Assembly (NCBI GenBank): GCA_027625915.1
Contig: JANTQA010000063.1
Location: 5,165,501 to 5,229,500 of the forward strand
DNA: 64,000 nt
Direction of reading: 5' to 3'
Source of the DNA: Anaeramoeba flamelloides
Taxonomy: Eukaryota > Metamonada > Anaeramoebidae
A model generated the notes under the pieces. It saw nothing but the letters and a program-made list of their open reading frames with translations, was not told where the DNA came from and made no database searches. Of this stretch, positions 1-11,539 are shown in pieces. Positions within the stretch are counted from its first letter, which is position 1, and every line of letters begins with the position of its first letter. Position numbers and translations under genes: made by a program.

Positions 1-509
1 ATTTTTGCATTTTTTTTTCATTTTTTGAAAACCAGAAAACAACTTTTTCAAAACCTTCAAGAAAAAAATTTTTTTCATAATAGATCTCAATTTAATTGAT
101 AAAAGGTAGTTAATCTTCTACCTACTATTCATTTATTGAATCGCCTATACCACAGTTAGTTTTATTGGCTAAGATTTGAATTGAAATATTATCAAAGAAA
201 AAATTACTAAATAAAAAATTTGCTTTTGAAATCAATACTTTCCAACATAAAACGAAAAATATGTTTTCCTATTTTCAAGAATTAACTTATTTCTTAAACA
301 AAATAATAGGTAACTTTTTTTCGTTTTATATTGGAAACATGCAAATTTGGAATTTCCAAAAGGAGACTCAAATCAATAACTTGTTTAAATGAGGATAACT
401 CATCCATTTCATAAGTCTAAACACAAATTACCAAAAAAAAAAATTTCATGATCTTGACAAGATTTCATTTTATTTTCAAAAATGACTACCCCCTTAAAAA
501 AAAAAAAAA

Positions 510-2935
510 AACAATTCCAACATTCATTAAGGACACCCAAAATCACAACCACGATACTTTTGGTTGATTTAGTAATTTGATAATATTGATCACGAATGTT
601 CACTTGGGGATAGTTGTTTAATTGTTATCCCTTAGAACCCCAAATATACAAATTGCCTTCCAAACAAAATTGTTAATTTCAATTATATCAAAGGATTATA
701 AGAGATAAAATTTATAAACAATTATCTTTGAAAGAAAAATTTATAATTAACAATTATATAGTTACTTACAATAAAAAAATAACTTGAAAAAAAATTGTCA
801 AATTTTCATAGAAATTTTTCTTGGTTATTGTAATTTTAATGATTTTTCAATCGAAATTTTGTCAAAATAAATTTTTTTTTTTTTGAAAAGTTTGTCTAGA
901 CATCAAAAACTTGTCTAATTTTAATGATTAAAACATATCATACTTTACTTGAAATTTTTTTTTGAAGACAGTTGTATACCAACATTTCCTAAAATACTTG
1001 ATTAATAAATATATTAATTACAAAAGAAATTTTGACATCACTTAGAAAATTTGTGTTCGCAATTGAATACCATCCAATAAAACCACATATTTTTGATTCT
1101 AAATAATTTAAAAATAAAAAAAAATATAAATTAAATTAGAAAAAAAAATCAAATTTTTTTTCATTGTAAAATTTGGGAAATTTTTTCAATTCAATTTTTT
1201 TTAAATTTAAATGATTTGGCCAAGAGTTCTAGTCAGACTAATAATTGAAATTTTTTTTTTAATTTTTTAATTTTTTTGAGTTTTTGACTTTTTAAAATCT
1301 ATTCATAAAATAAACAAAATTATTGAATAAGAGGACCATAGATCAAAAATTATTTTTCAATATCTTAATTAATATCAACACCATTTTCAAATTGTGACTC
1401 ACTTGAAATAATAAATAGAAAAAAAAAAAATTACCGTTTCGTATTCAAAAACAATTAATTAAATTATTTTTTTAATTAACTTATAAAATCATTCTAAATA
1501 TATAAAAACCTGTTAGTTTAAAAATAAAAAAAAATGTGATCCAAAAATTAAAAAAAAGTGGGTCACAATTTTTGAAATGAACATAACTGATTTTTTTATT
1601 ATCGAACTTTCACTGAAAAAAGTTAAAAACAAGATTTTTTAAGAATAATTAAATAAATTTTAAAAGACATTATATAAACTCAATTTTCTTAAGGATTATT
1701 TTTCTTTTCGAAGATCCTGGCTTTTTTCGACATTATCAATTGTAAAAAAAAAGTATATTTCAAAAATAAAAAAAGAAATCAAAATAAAAAAAAAAAAAAG
1801 AAAAAGAAAAACAAAAGAAAAACAAAAGAAAAACAAAAATTTGAAAAAGCAAAACAAAAATTTGCAAAATTAGAAAAAAAGATTCTGATCCAAAAATTTG
1901 AAAATATCCTTTTAATAAGAATAATGAAATAAACCCTCAAAACAACTTCCGTTAACATTATAAAGTGTATTATTTTTTTTTTGAAATCTAGTTTATTTTA
2001 ATTCAAATTTTACAATACATTATTTAAATTTTTACTCAAAACAAAATTCAAAAAAAAAATTTCTTGGTTTTGTTGATTATTTTATTATCATTGTATAATA
2101 TTCAAAAGTTATTTTTATTATTTTTTTTTGAATTCAGGTTTTGATAACTTTACCCAATAAAATAGTTTTTATTTATTTAATTCCAATGTAATTAATGAAA
2201 ATTAATTTACAATTTTTTTTATATAGTTTCAAGTATTTTCTATTTCATCGAAATAAATTTTAGAAAATTATCCCTTTCGCAATTTTAATTTTGGCCAAAA
2301 GAAATAAATTTCATTTTTCTCTTAATTGGATATTTATTAAAATTTTATCGAAAAAAAAATGAAAATTGCTCAATAATATATTTCTTTATTTATTTTTTTA
2401 TCATAAAAAAACAATTTTTTTAATAGTTATTATAAATTAATCAATTTAATGAGTTTTTAATAACTATTAATGTAATAAAATTTCTAATTTAAAATTATAA
2501 AAAACAAAGGAAATCTTTAAAAAAAATGTTCAAAATAAATAATTCTTATTTGTTTTTTCCAAAAACAAAAAAAAAATATAAAAACATAACTATATTACTT
2601 TAAACTATTTTATCTTTTTATTATTATTAAAAGCCATATTAAATACAAATAAGAAAATTAATATATTGGTAGATCAATATTATTTCCAATCTTTTATTTT
2701 AAACTTGATGAAATTTTGGTTAATAAGGGGCACTAAGTGTTATAATTTCTTTTCTTTTTTCTGGAGTTTTTTATTTTAAACCTTTGGTCATTTTTAACAT
2801 TTACTTTTTTGTTTTTTTTTTACTCATACTTTCATGTTTCAGTATCACAATATTAGTTATTAACCACTTGCTTTCCCCATTGTAACTCTTCTTCGCAATA
2901 ATAAAGAAGTTTTGGCTATACAAAAAATGGAAAAA
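510..2935 (+). repeat. Dispersed repeat family D, split by an insertion
   Basis: Bases about 510-628 and 2738-2935 together align with one uninterrupted copy at about 42215-42535. The left part shares the block around aaaatcacaa-cacaatactttcggttgattta, and the right part shares ctttggtcatttttnnc...cttcttc-caata-taaagaag. The continuous copy at 42 kb acts as an empty site and shows that 629-2737 was inserted here. The right-hand part, read on the minus strand, keeps matching coding-like frames in both copies, so the family is probably a decayed coding sequence of unknown identity. Confidence 0.6.
629..2737. mobile_element. 2.1-kb non-coding insertion with short inverted ends
   Basis: The hexamer tgttat occurs at 623-628 and again at 2738-2743 and looks like a target-site duplication. 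The termini are imperfect inverted repeats: ccCTTAGAACCCC on the left against CACTTAGTGCCCC on the reverse of the right end. The homologous family-D copy at 42.3 kb lacks this segment. The body is AT-rich and I found no coding domain in it, so it looks like a non-autonomous DNA element. The superfamily is not determined. Confidence 0.45.
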
Positions 2936-3049
2936 AAAATCAAAATACATGTTTTTTTTTGTTAAGATTATCCCTATACATCAACTAAACAAATAAATCC
3001 AAAAATAAAGATAATTTCTCAAGTTTTTTTATTGTTTATTAGTTCCATA

Positions 3050-3680
3050 CCAAAGGAGTGACTTGTAAATAAAAGGGTATTATCAAATTACCCTTCTTTT
3101 TATAAAAACAAATTAAAATAACAAATAAAAAATTTCTGATATAATATTATTTTCAAAAAAAAAATCAAACACCACTATTTGTTGCAAAGCAATCTCAATT
3201 CCAAAAAATCAAGACCAAAAAAAAAAAAAAATTGAAATAGATATCCCAATTCGAAAAAATCAAAATTTTAAAAAAAAAAAAACTTGCTTTTTAATTTTAA
3301 TTTCCAAAGGGTTAAATTTCTTCAATTGAAAACAAATTCAATTTCAAAAGTTAACAATCAATTCAATTCAATTTAATCTGATTTGTCGTTATATTGTAAC
3401 TCTTAATATTTGACATCGTCAGGATTTTGTAAGATTCTTGAGAAAATATTAACTTATTTTGAGAAATAGAAAAAAATGAAAAAAAAATCTTCATAGCTCT
3501 CAGAAAGTGCTAAAGACTGAAACTTCAAAGCAAACACAGTTGTTTTCAAAAATTGATATTCAAACCATTATAATTGGTTATTGAATATTATGCTTTCGTA
3601 ATTATTATGAAAAATGTCTATTTTTGGTTTTTCATTATTGATTTTAGGAGATCTATCCACTTCCCATGTTAGTTAGTTTT
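3050..3680 (-). repeat. Dispersed repeat family B, copy 1
   Basis: It is collinear with the 22-kb and 53-kb copies. The minus-strand frame around 3380-3440 reads SQESYKILTMSNIKSY, matching SQECGKILTLSNIESY at 53.8 kb, so the similarity is at protein level as well as DNA level. The copy is decayed. Confidence 0.6.
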
Positions 3681-4119
3681 TGATTGGATATCAGAAACTC
3701 ATAAATATTACAGAAAATATTGAATAATCCAATACAGAAAATTATTTTTAACAATAATGGCTCTAACATTAAGTGTGGTATTGGTTTCTTAAAGTTCTCC
3801 TGTTAATTGCAGAATAAAAAGTTAAATATTTTCATTCAGCTTTCCCAAAAACTTTTTTCCTATAAGATTTAACAGAAATATATAGCCCCAATTATTAAAA
3901 AGGAGAAATAAAAATTTAAGTTTCTTTTAAGAATACTAACAATTTAAAGTTATATACTTGATTGAAAATCTTTTTTTTTTTTTGAAAATCTGAATGAAAA
4001 TTTTGTTTAATTTATTTCGCAACAAAAGATATTTTTAAAAAAGAAATTCTAAAAATGAAAAATATTAATTTTGGAAATTTATATCTAAAAAAAAGATAAA
4101 TTTTTGAAGGGGTTTTTGT

Positions 4120-5045
4120 CATAAAAAAAAAACATTGATTTTACAATAATCTTTGTGAAAAAAAATTGGGTCATTAAAAAAAATTGTTACAGTCAAAATT
4201 TTTTTTTCATATTAAATAATAAATATTAGCTAAATGATTTTTGATCAAAATAAAATTTTTAGAACAAATCTTACATTTAAGAAAAACCAAACTCATTATC
4301 GATTATAATTTTCAAAAGTAAATATTAAATTGTTGAATTTTGACCTTTTAGAATTGCTGTGGAACACTAAAAATACACAAATTTACTTTTAATTGTAAAC
4401 TTTATATAAAATGTTAATTTTTTTTATTTGATTACATTCCAAGATCAATTTCATCATTGTTTGACAAGACCAAAAATTAAAAATCGTTTTAAATTAAAGT
4501 TTTTCTATGGGGATTTGAAGACTTTAAATGGTTTTTGAAATCTTAATATTTGATTATTTCGAAATTTTGATTGTAAAACATAAGTGGAAAACAATCTCTT
4601 CTGAAAAAATAGCCTTCTTGGAAGATTTTATGATTCTATTTGGTTTAAAAGGATATTTAAAATTAACCTTGAAAAATTTATATTCATGAACAATGACACA
4701 TATCTTATTGAATTAATAGATTTTTATATTTCCTAATAAACAGTTCTCTTCTTTTTAGTAAAGTTTGCAATTAAGAGTTAATTTGTGTATTTTTAGTGTT
4801 CCACAGCAATTCTAAAAGGTCAAAATTCAACAATTTAATATTTACTTTTGAAAATTATTATTGATAATGACTTTGGTTTTGCTAAAAGGTAAGATTTTTT
4901 CATAAATTTTTACTATGATGAAAAATCATTTTGCCAATATTTATTATTTAAAAAAACGAAAACAAATTTTTGACTGACTCAATTTTTTTTAATGGACCAA
5001 TTTTTTTTCACAATGGTAAAAGGAAAAATTATAAAATTTTCAACA
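4120..5045. repeat. Long inverted repeat (foldback), arms ~280 bp
   Basis: The left arm (about 4120-4410) is the reverse complement of the right arm (about 4765-5045). The best core is gaattgctgtggaacacta with its downstream aaaatacacaaatt on the left, mirrored by tagtgttccacagcaattc on the right. Arm identity falls toward the outer ends. The ~355-bp spacer is AT-rich with no gene. This could be a foldback or MITE-like element, or a palindromic duplication. Confidence 0.7.
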
Positions 5046-5189
5046 AAAAATAGTTTCTCTTTGATAAATTTTTAAATCTCATAAAAAAAACCAAAAAATT
5101 CAAAAATTTTGTATATTATCAACCGGAAAATCAAAGAAAAATTTGAAAAAATTAAAAATTGTAAAAATATTGGTTTGTATCTGCCCCTT

Positions 5190-5232
5190 TTACTCCAAAA
5201 AGGACAATATTAGCCGTATTGTCCTTTTACCT
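5190..5232. repeat. Hairpin sequence
   Basis: The segment aaaaaggacaata, then ttagccg, then tattgtccttttac forms a near-perfect ~13-bp stem with a 7-base loop. No adjacent gene ends here, so a transcription-termination role is not supported. Confidence 0.4.
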
Positions 5233-5372
5233 CATTTTTTCAAAAAAAAATAATAAATTGAGTAAAGTGTCTTTAAAATGACACTCTATGGTTGATAAGT
5301 AAGTTATCTCCTCACATTTTTTAATATTTTCCCTTTCACAAAAAAAAAAATTACAAATATTAGTCATATTTT

Positions 5373-5745
5373 AGAGAACCGGCAAGGGCCAGTGGAAACA
5401 CAACCCAGTGTACAATCTGAAGGCCGGGGTTCTATTCCCTTAACCATTATTTCTTATTGTTTACCATTTTCTCAAATAGCCACCACGGTGTAATTTTAAT
5501 TAAAAATCGGGCTTATGCTTCTTAGAACCACTAATTCTTTGAGGAAATCATTTGGCCGAATTGAATCTTTTTGACTATTATAAAACTGAACGGAATTGAA
5601 ACAAAATCCCTCTCAATTTATGGAGCGGATCCGATTTTTGGGAGAAATGACCAGCTCTCACTTGGTTCAACAATATCTCTAATTCAGATTAGGGATTCGG
5701 GCAAACAGGTGGACTTTTAGTACCCACTCTTTAATGGAAAAAAAA
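5373..5745 (+). mobile_element. tRNA-derived SINE with 18-bp target duplication
   Basis: The element is about 373 bp and clearly richer in G+C than its surroundings. It is bracketed by a perfect 18-bp direct repeat (aaatattagtcatatttt at 5355-5372 and 5746-5763), and its 3' end is an A-run immediately before the second copy. Inside are an A-box-like sequence (agggccagtgg, 5385-5395) and a matching B box (GGTTCTATTCC, 5428-5438). Their start-to-start spacing of 43 bp is close to the ~44 bp of a tRNA gene. These four features together mark a Pol III-type SINE moved by target-primed reverse transcription. The perfect duplication suggests a fairly recent insertion. The tRNA-like head does not fold into a convincing functional tRNA, and no second copy is visible in the window. 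Confidence 0.8.
5428..5438 (+). promoter_or_regulatory. Pol III B box of the SINE
   Basis: GGTTCTATTCC matches the B-box consensus GGTTCNANNCC exactly. An A-box-like element starts 43 bp upstream. Confidence 0.65.
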
Positions 5746-5763
5746 AAATATTAGTCATATTTT

Positions 5764-6233
5764 CCCTCGCCTTCGACTCTGTGAAAATATGTGTTGTATT
5801 GTTCCTTGGCCTTTAGCCTTCGAAATAATACATAAATATTTAAATTTTTTATTTCATAAAAGGGAAAATATTAATTGAAAAATAAAATGGAGATAACCCA
5901 CACCAATTCAATCATAATTTAATATTTCTTAAAAATATCAAAGGAGTTAACCTTCAAAATTGATCTGAACTTAGGTATACTAATGTACAGTGAATTGGAT
6001 ATTATAATGGAATAAGAAGAAAAAAAAAGTATGAGTTTTTTTTTTTTGAAAAGCAGGACTTATTCTCTTTTCTCTCGTTTTTTTGGAAAACTATGCAATA
6101 AAATTTTTTTTGGAGATTTATTCATTTTAGCCTTTGTGTCTTCTCATTTTACAAATCTCAGAAAAGCCCTAAAGTGGATTGAAACCCCAAAATTAAATGT
6201 AAATCAAAAACCAAGAAAAGATACTTCATTTAA
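5764..6233. other. Short intergenic stretch with a family C relic
   Basis: No gene is seen. Bases about 5890-6005 are a decayed copy of dispersed family C in inverted orientation relative to the copy at 9.1-9.4 kb. The plus strand keeps the frame beginning FKIDLNLGILM, which parallels the minus-strand frames of the other copies. Confidence 0.45.
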
Positions 6234-7560
6234 TTAATAAAAATCCGTTAAGAATTTTTTAAAAATAACCATAAAATGAGAAATAAAAGCCTCCAAGTGG
6301 ATTATTGGCTTGGAACCAAGTTTAGATTTGTGCTCGTAATAAGCAGCCAAGGAAATTGTTTCTTTTTGTAATCCTGTGTCGACTTTTAATAGCAGTTCCT
6401 GTAAAAGCACACTGAAGATGACATCTGTTGGTATACAGTGTGTGATCAGCTCGTATAGCTTATTTCTGATGACGAGAAGTTGCTTTGGTGATTGTGGCTC
6501 TTCGACAATCGATCGTGCAAGATCTGCGATATAGATCTGCCAGTCTGGCAGGGGAACAAATTGGTGTTCCTTAAAGGGGTACTGATCAATCTTTGCGGAT
6601 TGGAGCATCAAAATGGCTCTTCTGATGTTTAAGTCTGAATTGTTTACAATTTTTTTGAGAAACATCGTTGGTGCAGTCAACTTTTGCCTTTTAACAACGC
6701 CTTCTAAGAGTGTCTGGACTTCATTTTTGTTTGGTGCTGGAACACGGATCAACAAACACCTTGAGCGCAGGGGTTCAATGATCGCAGAAACATTGACACA
6801 AACCAAAATTAGTCTACAGGTTTTGGTATATTTTTCCATTGTCCTACGAAGCGCCTGTTGTGCTTCTCTCGTTAAGAGATCAACTTCATTGAGAATCACA
6901 ACACGGTAGCCAATTTTTTTTTCTTTTTCATTCTCTTTTTCCTTTTCTTTTTCTTTTTCCTTTTCCTTTTCAGTTTTTGTTTGTTTCTGGAAAAAGTTTT
7001 TCTTTGTTCCTTTTTTCATCATGTCTTTTAACGATGTGTATGAAGAAATAGGTGTAGTTTGTGCAATTTCCTTTAAAGTTTCCTGAATTACTTTTCGATC
7101 TTTAACACCAACATCTGATGGGTTGAGTTCAATGTGGTATGAAGAAGACAAAATTGAGAGTTCTGCAGTGCCTCCAGATTTGAATTTGTAGTCTTTTCTT
7201 GAAGAATGGACATGATCCACATCAGGCCCATAAAGATCTCTCAATAAACATAAAATTCTTGTTTTTTTACCAGAACCTGATGGTCCATAAAATAGTAAAT
7301 GTGGAATGTCTTTAGTTGTGGACTATAGATGAGAGAAGATAAAATAGAAAGAATTTTTTTTTTTTTCAAAGAAATAATTTAACGTAAATATTTTTTGTTT
7401 TTTTTTTATTGGAATTTTGATTTCGAAAAAGATAATGAAACCAAAAAAAGAATGCCTGAAGTATTTATATTACAATTTTCTTTAATCTTTTTGTTAATTT
7501 TGGGTGAATAGTCAAATCTTCAAAAGTTTTTGGTCTGTATTTATCGATCCATAATGACAT
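6234..7560 (-). CDS. RFC3: Replication factor C subunit 3 (clamp loader)
   Basis: This is an AAA+ subunit of the RFC complex that opens PCNA and loads it on DNA in the nucleus; it corresponds to human RFC3 and yeast Rfc5. Exon 1 is 7474-7560 and starts MSLWIDKYRPKTFEDL, the family hallmark. A 151-bp intron follows (7323-7473, GTAATA...ATAG), then exon 2 at 6234-7322, ending in TAA. The spliced product is 391 aa against about 356 in human. Visible motifs are Walker A GPSGSGKKT (42-50), a Walker-B-like VVILNEVD (170-177) with the non-canonical Asn typical of this subunit, the ALRRTMEKY sensor region, the SRC motif (216-218) with RVPAP, and the C-terminal YYEHKSKLGSKPI-HLEAFI collar segment. The extra length is a Lys/Glu repeat insert at about residues 125-165, just before Walker B. 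The splice joint aligns to human RFC3 without a gap. Confidence 0.95.
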
Positions 7561-7895
7561 TGTTGAAAAGTAGTTTTTTTATTCAAGCAATTATCTGTAA
7601 AAAATGAAGAATTATAATCTTTTTCGGAATAAAGTGAGTTTTCCTAAAATTAATATGGAATCAATTTCCTGCCATTCAGAATTCTAATAAGTTCTCAGAA
7701 ACCAAATTTACAAAATTTAATTAAATTTCAATCTTTAAGGGAGTAGCCATTGTAAAGGTAAATTTTTCACTTTTTTTATATTTTAAATATTATCAAAAAA
7801 TAACATTTCTTACTCTGTTCGTTATTGATTTTTATTATTTAAAGTACTTCATTCATTAGATTGTCTAATTTTTTTTTTCCAAGTCTCAAAGAAAT

Positions 7896-7990
7896 TGCCA
7901 CAATAGAATGTTGAGTTGAATTGCTTAAAATAGTGTTTTGAATGTTGGATGAATTATCTTTTATCCTTATCTCAACATTCTATTGTGGCA
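7896..7990. mobile_element. 95-bp MITE-like element with perfect 20-bp TIRs
   Basis: TGCCACAATAGAATGTTGAG at 7896-7915 is exactly inverted at 7971-7990, around a 55-bp AT-rich core. It lies about 340 bp upstream of the RFC3 start codon. No clear target duplication or second copy is seen, so the element family is unknown. Confidence 0.55.
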
Positions 7991-9089
7991 TTTAATTTTT
8001 TCATTTTTTATTAATTCATCATTTTTGAATTTTTTTTAATCATTACAACATAAACAATGAGAAATATTATTTTTCTCAGCGACATTTGGGATTAATGGAT
8101 TTTGTTTAAAAAGAAGAACAACATTATAATCGAGATCTGTGCAAAAGGAAACATAAATCGGACTTAAATAGTTAGAAGGATTCCAAAAAGAATAATTAAG
8201 TCAAATTATTACTTTTTAGGTATTTAAATCTTTGGATTTAGTGGTATTTGAGAAGTGAATATTGTTATATGTTAAAGTTTAAACCACAAAATAGCTCTAA
8301 GTTTTATTCTAAGAATCTGAAATTATCTTCTCGCAAAAAAAAAACTAAACCCTATTCCATAAATTTGGACACATCTAAAATCAAAAATAGGAGAAAAAAA
8401 AAACTCAATTTATTGTATTTTTCCAAACGTAATATAAAACCACATTTAAGTAACCTAGTATTAATGGTTTTTTAAGTAATCATTTTCATCCAAATATAAG
8501 AAAACAATATAAAACAAAAAAATCAAAATATATGTGTCCAAAATAAGGAAAAGAGCAGAAAAAATAATGTATTGTTAAATTTGTTAAAATTACACCAACA
8601 ATGGTTGATCTATCAAATGATAAGATACCATGAACTAATTGTATCTGGATTTTTCAATTTAAGAAACTCAACAGTAACCATCTATCAACCATCGATTAAA
8701 AAATTTTCAGATCAAACGAAACAGATTAAGTAACTGAAAAAAACGAAAATGAAAATAAAAACAAAAAAGACAAAAAATGAAATAGTTTGTTGAATTAAAA
8801 GTATTTCCCAATTGGATCTAAATCATGTTATTATTATCCTTCCAACTGTTTAAAATCTACCCAAATTAATGGAATTAAGTTTATTTTAATAAAAAAAAAA
8901 AAAAAAAAAAAAACTATTTTATCAATATAATCTCTTTTTTTTTTATTGTTTAACATTACTAAAAAAAAAAATATCAAATAATTTTTTTAAAAAAATTTTT
9001 AGAGAATCTACGATCACACACCACTAAAATAAAATGTTCTTATCTCATCTCTCTCAAATTTTTACCATGTCTTATGGTGTAGCTACTCC

Positions 9090-9440
9090 CTTAAGTGATC
9101 GAAAGATTTGTTCTACAACTAATATAATCAGTGTTTCAAAAGTGGTACAGTATTTTATCTTCTTCTGGTTCCAACAGAAACACCAAATCTGTGTCCAATA
9201 GTCTATCTAAGTTCAAATTAATTTTGAAGGTTAATTCCTTGATATTTTTAAGAAATCTTAAATTATGAATTCCATTTAATTCAAAATCTTTTCTTAATTT
9301 CTCATTTTTTATTGAATTTTTTTTTGCTTATAAAAATTTTCTTCAAAAATTTATTCTATTTTTTGAGATAAATTTTCCAATTTCATCCTTTATTTTTAGA
9401 ATTTATTTTTTAATAGTAGAACTTTCTCAAAGTAATATTG
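9090..9440. repeat. Dispersed repeat family C, copy 1
   Basis: It is similar to 53330-53670 in the same orientation and, over part of its length, to 5890-6005 and 11225-11310 inverted. Shared blocks include gtccaatagtctatctaagttc, aattttgaaggttaa and tattctattttttgagataaattt. The minus strand keeps the frame starting FKINLNLDRLL with a downstream LLEPEEDKILYHF, parallel to frames in the other copies. This points to a decayed coding family of unknown identity. Confidence 0.55.
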
Positions 9441-9490
9441 ATTTATTTATTTGTTTATTATTATGTTTCTTGTGTTAATTAAATTAACAA

Positions 9491-9494
<4 letters not shown>

Positions 9495-9530
<36 letters not shown>
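9495..9530. repeat. (AT)n microsatellite
   Basis: This is an uninterrupted run of about 17 AT dinucleotides. Similar runs occur at 21665-21716, 35882-35905, 51478-51507 and 57814-57842, all in gene-free DNA. Confidence 0.9.
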
Positions 9531-9532
<2 letters not shown>

Positions 9533-11539
9533 CCTTTTGATCTGAATTTAATCTTTGGTTTACAAAGTTTGGAAGGGATATTTTGACAAAATTTTTGACC
9601 ATATTTCTACAGATTTATCCAATTTCAAATATTCTATATATTTTTAAAAAAATTAATTCAGAAACATAATATATGTCCTTAATAAAATTCAGCACTATTT
9701 TTTCCTGATTAATATTTTTCGAAATCTACGTTTATAACTTAATTCAATAAACCACTGCGATAAATTTTTTTAGAATAAAAACACTCTAAACTTTTTAATA
9801 TCAAAATTATTTTTTGAAATTAGTGTGCACTTTTTTATTTTTTTTTGAAAAATTGGGGTTGAGAAAAGTTTGAAATCAAAGAATAAGTTAATATATTAAA
9901 TTAGAATGCTTTTCCTGAGAGTTTATCCCTTTAGTTTAATATCTTTTTTTTTATTTTACCATTTAAAACTAAAAAAAAAATTTAATGACCAAATTAGTCC
10001 CTTTTGTGAAAAGAAAATTCCCATAATTTAGAATTTTTTTTAGTAAATGAGTTAAAACAAGATATTGTATATAAAAATATACATAATTTGAAGTGTGGAT
10101 TCTATGATTTTGGCAAAAAATATTTTTAAGAAAAAGTTAAATTGAGACTTTATTTTTTTTTATTTTTTCATTTAGTTTTTTTAATAGTATTAATGGAAAG
10201 TATTTGACCAGTTTTCCATTTTTAGTGTTTTTTGGGTCGGAGGGACATATAATATTCATTTGTAATTAAAATACAATATCTGTTTTAAAAAAATATTTCA
10301 AATTTATTTCAATTAAAGAAAAGTAAAGATATTATAATTTTTAGGATTTTTGAGGGTTTGTAAAACAAAAAATTTATTGTCAAATAACTTTAATAAAATT
10401 TTAAATATAACAAGGTCGGTCCAAAATTGATTTTTTTGTAATAGTCGATTGGAATTATCAAAAACTGATAAATGTAGATTGGGTTATCTTAAGTAAATGA
10501 ATTCATGATTAAAAATAATTTAGATTTAAATTTCAGTTCTAAAATTTTCCTATTCACACAATTTTTAGTTTATTTTAAATGGTAAGAGTTATAATAGTTT
10601 TACCAAATAAAAAATTTCTAAAAAAAAAAAAAAAAAGAATAAAATTTTAACAAGATATATTTAATAAATAGACCATTAAATTAATTAAAATGTTTTAAAA
10701 CCAAAAATTTTTTATTAATAGACCAGGAAATTGTAATAATCTTTCACTCGACTTTGAACAATAAATATCGAATTGTAATCAAAAAAGAATTTAAAACAAT
10801 ATTTCAATAAAAAAAGAAAATACTAAATTTTTGTTTATTGTTTTATGCAGTTTACTTTTTGGGGAGACACTAAAGTATCTCCAATAAACTTCCCAAAAAG
10901 CAAAGTTAAATTATTTAATAACCATAATCAAATCATCATGTTTACAATTGTAATTGTATTTGTGATGAAATAATATAAATTGGTTTTTTATTTTAATATA
11001 GTAAGTTCGGCTTTCAATAAAAAAACTTTGAACAACATTTAAGACACAAGAAAAATCTCAAATTAATGAACAAGATTTGGAATTTTTTTAACATAAATTA
11101 TTTTACTAGATTTATAATTGTAAAAATTAATTTGAGATTTTTATTGTGTATTGGATTTCATTCAATTTTTGGACTTCAAAAGTGTAAAATAACTGTTTTT
11201 TAAAAAAGTTAAAACACCGGAATTAATAAAAGAAAAATGAAATAATTAAATTGGAAAATTTATCTCAAAAAATAGAATAAATTTTTGAACAAAATTTTTA
11301 TAATCAACAAAAAAGCTCAAAAAAAAAATCGTCGAATCAAATTACTTATTTTTTTGTTGTTTGAATTTTCTCCTTTTGTGAAATGAATTTATCATAACGA
11401 AAAGTGTATATGCTAGTAAAAATGGAGAAAATAAAGACAGAAACTATTAATACTACAATAATACCAGAAATAATTATTGATTTATTTTTTTATTTTAGAA
11501 TTGTGGCAGTATATGAAAAAAAAATTAGTTGTTATTAAA

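Larger units (their letters stand above)
1..5354. other. Gene-free AT-rich repeat region
   Basis: I see no intact gene here. The stretch consists of A/T homopolymers, fragments of dispersed repeat families (D at about 510-620 and 2738-2935, B at about 3050-3680), a 2.1-kb insertion (629-2737) and a long inverted repeat (about 4120-5045). Short open frames are scattered and lack codon structure, apart from the relics described under families B and D. Confidence 0.6.

Noticed and set aside
409-603. Minus-strand 64-codon frame
   Set aside because: It overlaps repeat family D and has a poly-Phe translation; no start context or domain.
5378-5445. Functional tRNA gene at the SINE head
   Set aside because: The boxes are correct, but the anticodon, T and acceptor stems do not pair well, and the sequence continues into an A-tailed element with a target duplication.
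8248-8475. Plus-strand 75-codon Lys/Ser-rich frame
   Set aside because: Low-complexity translation from A-rich DNA; no homology features.
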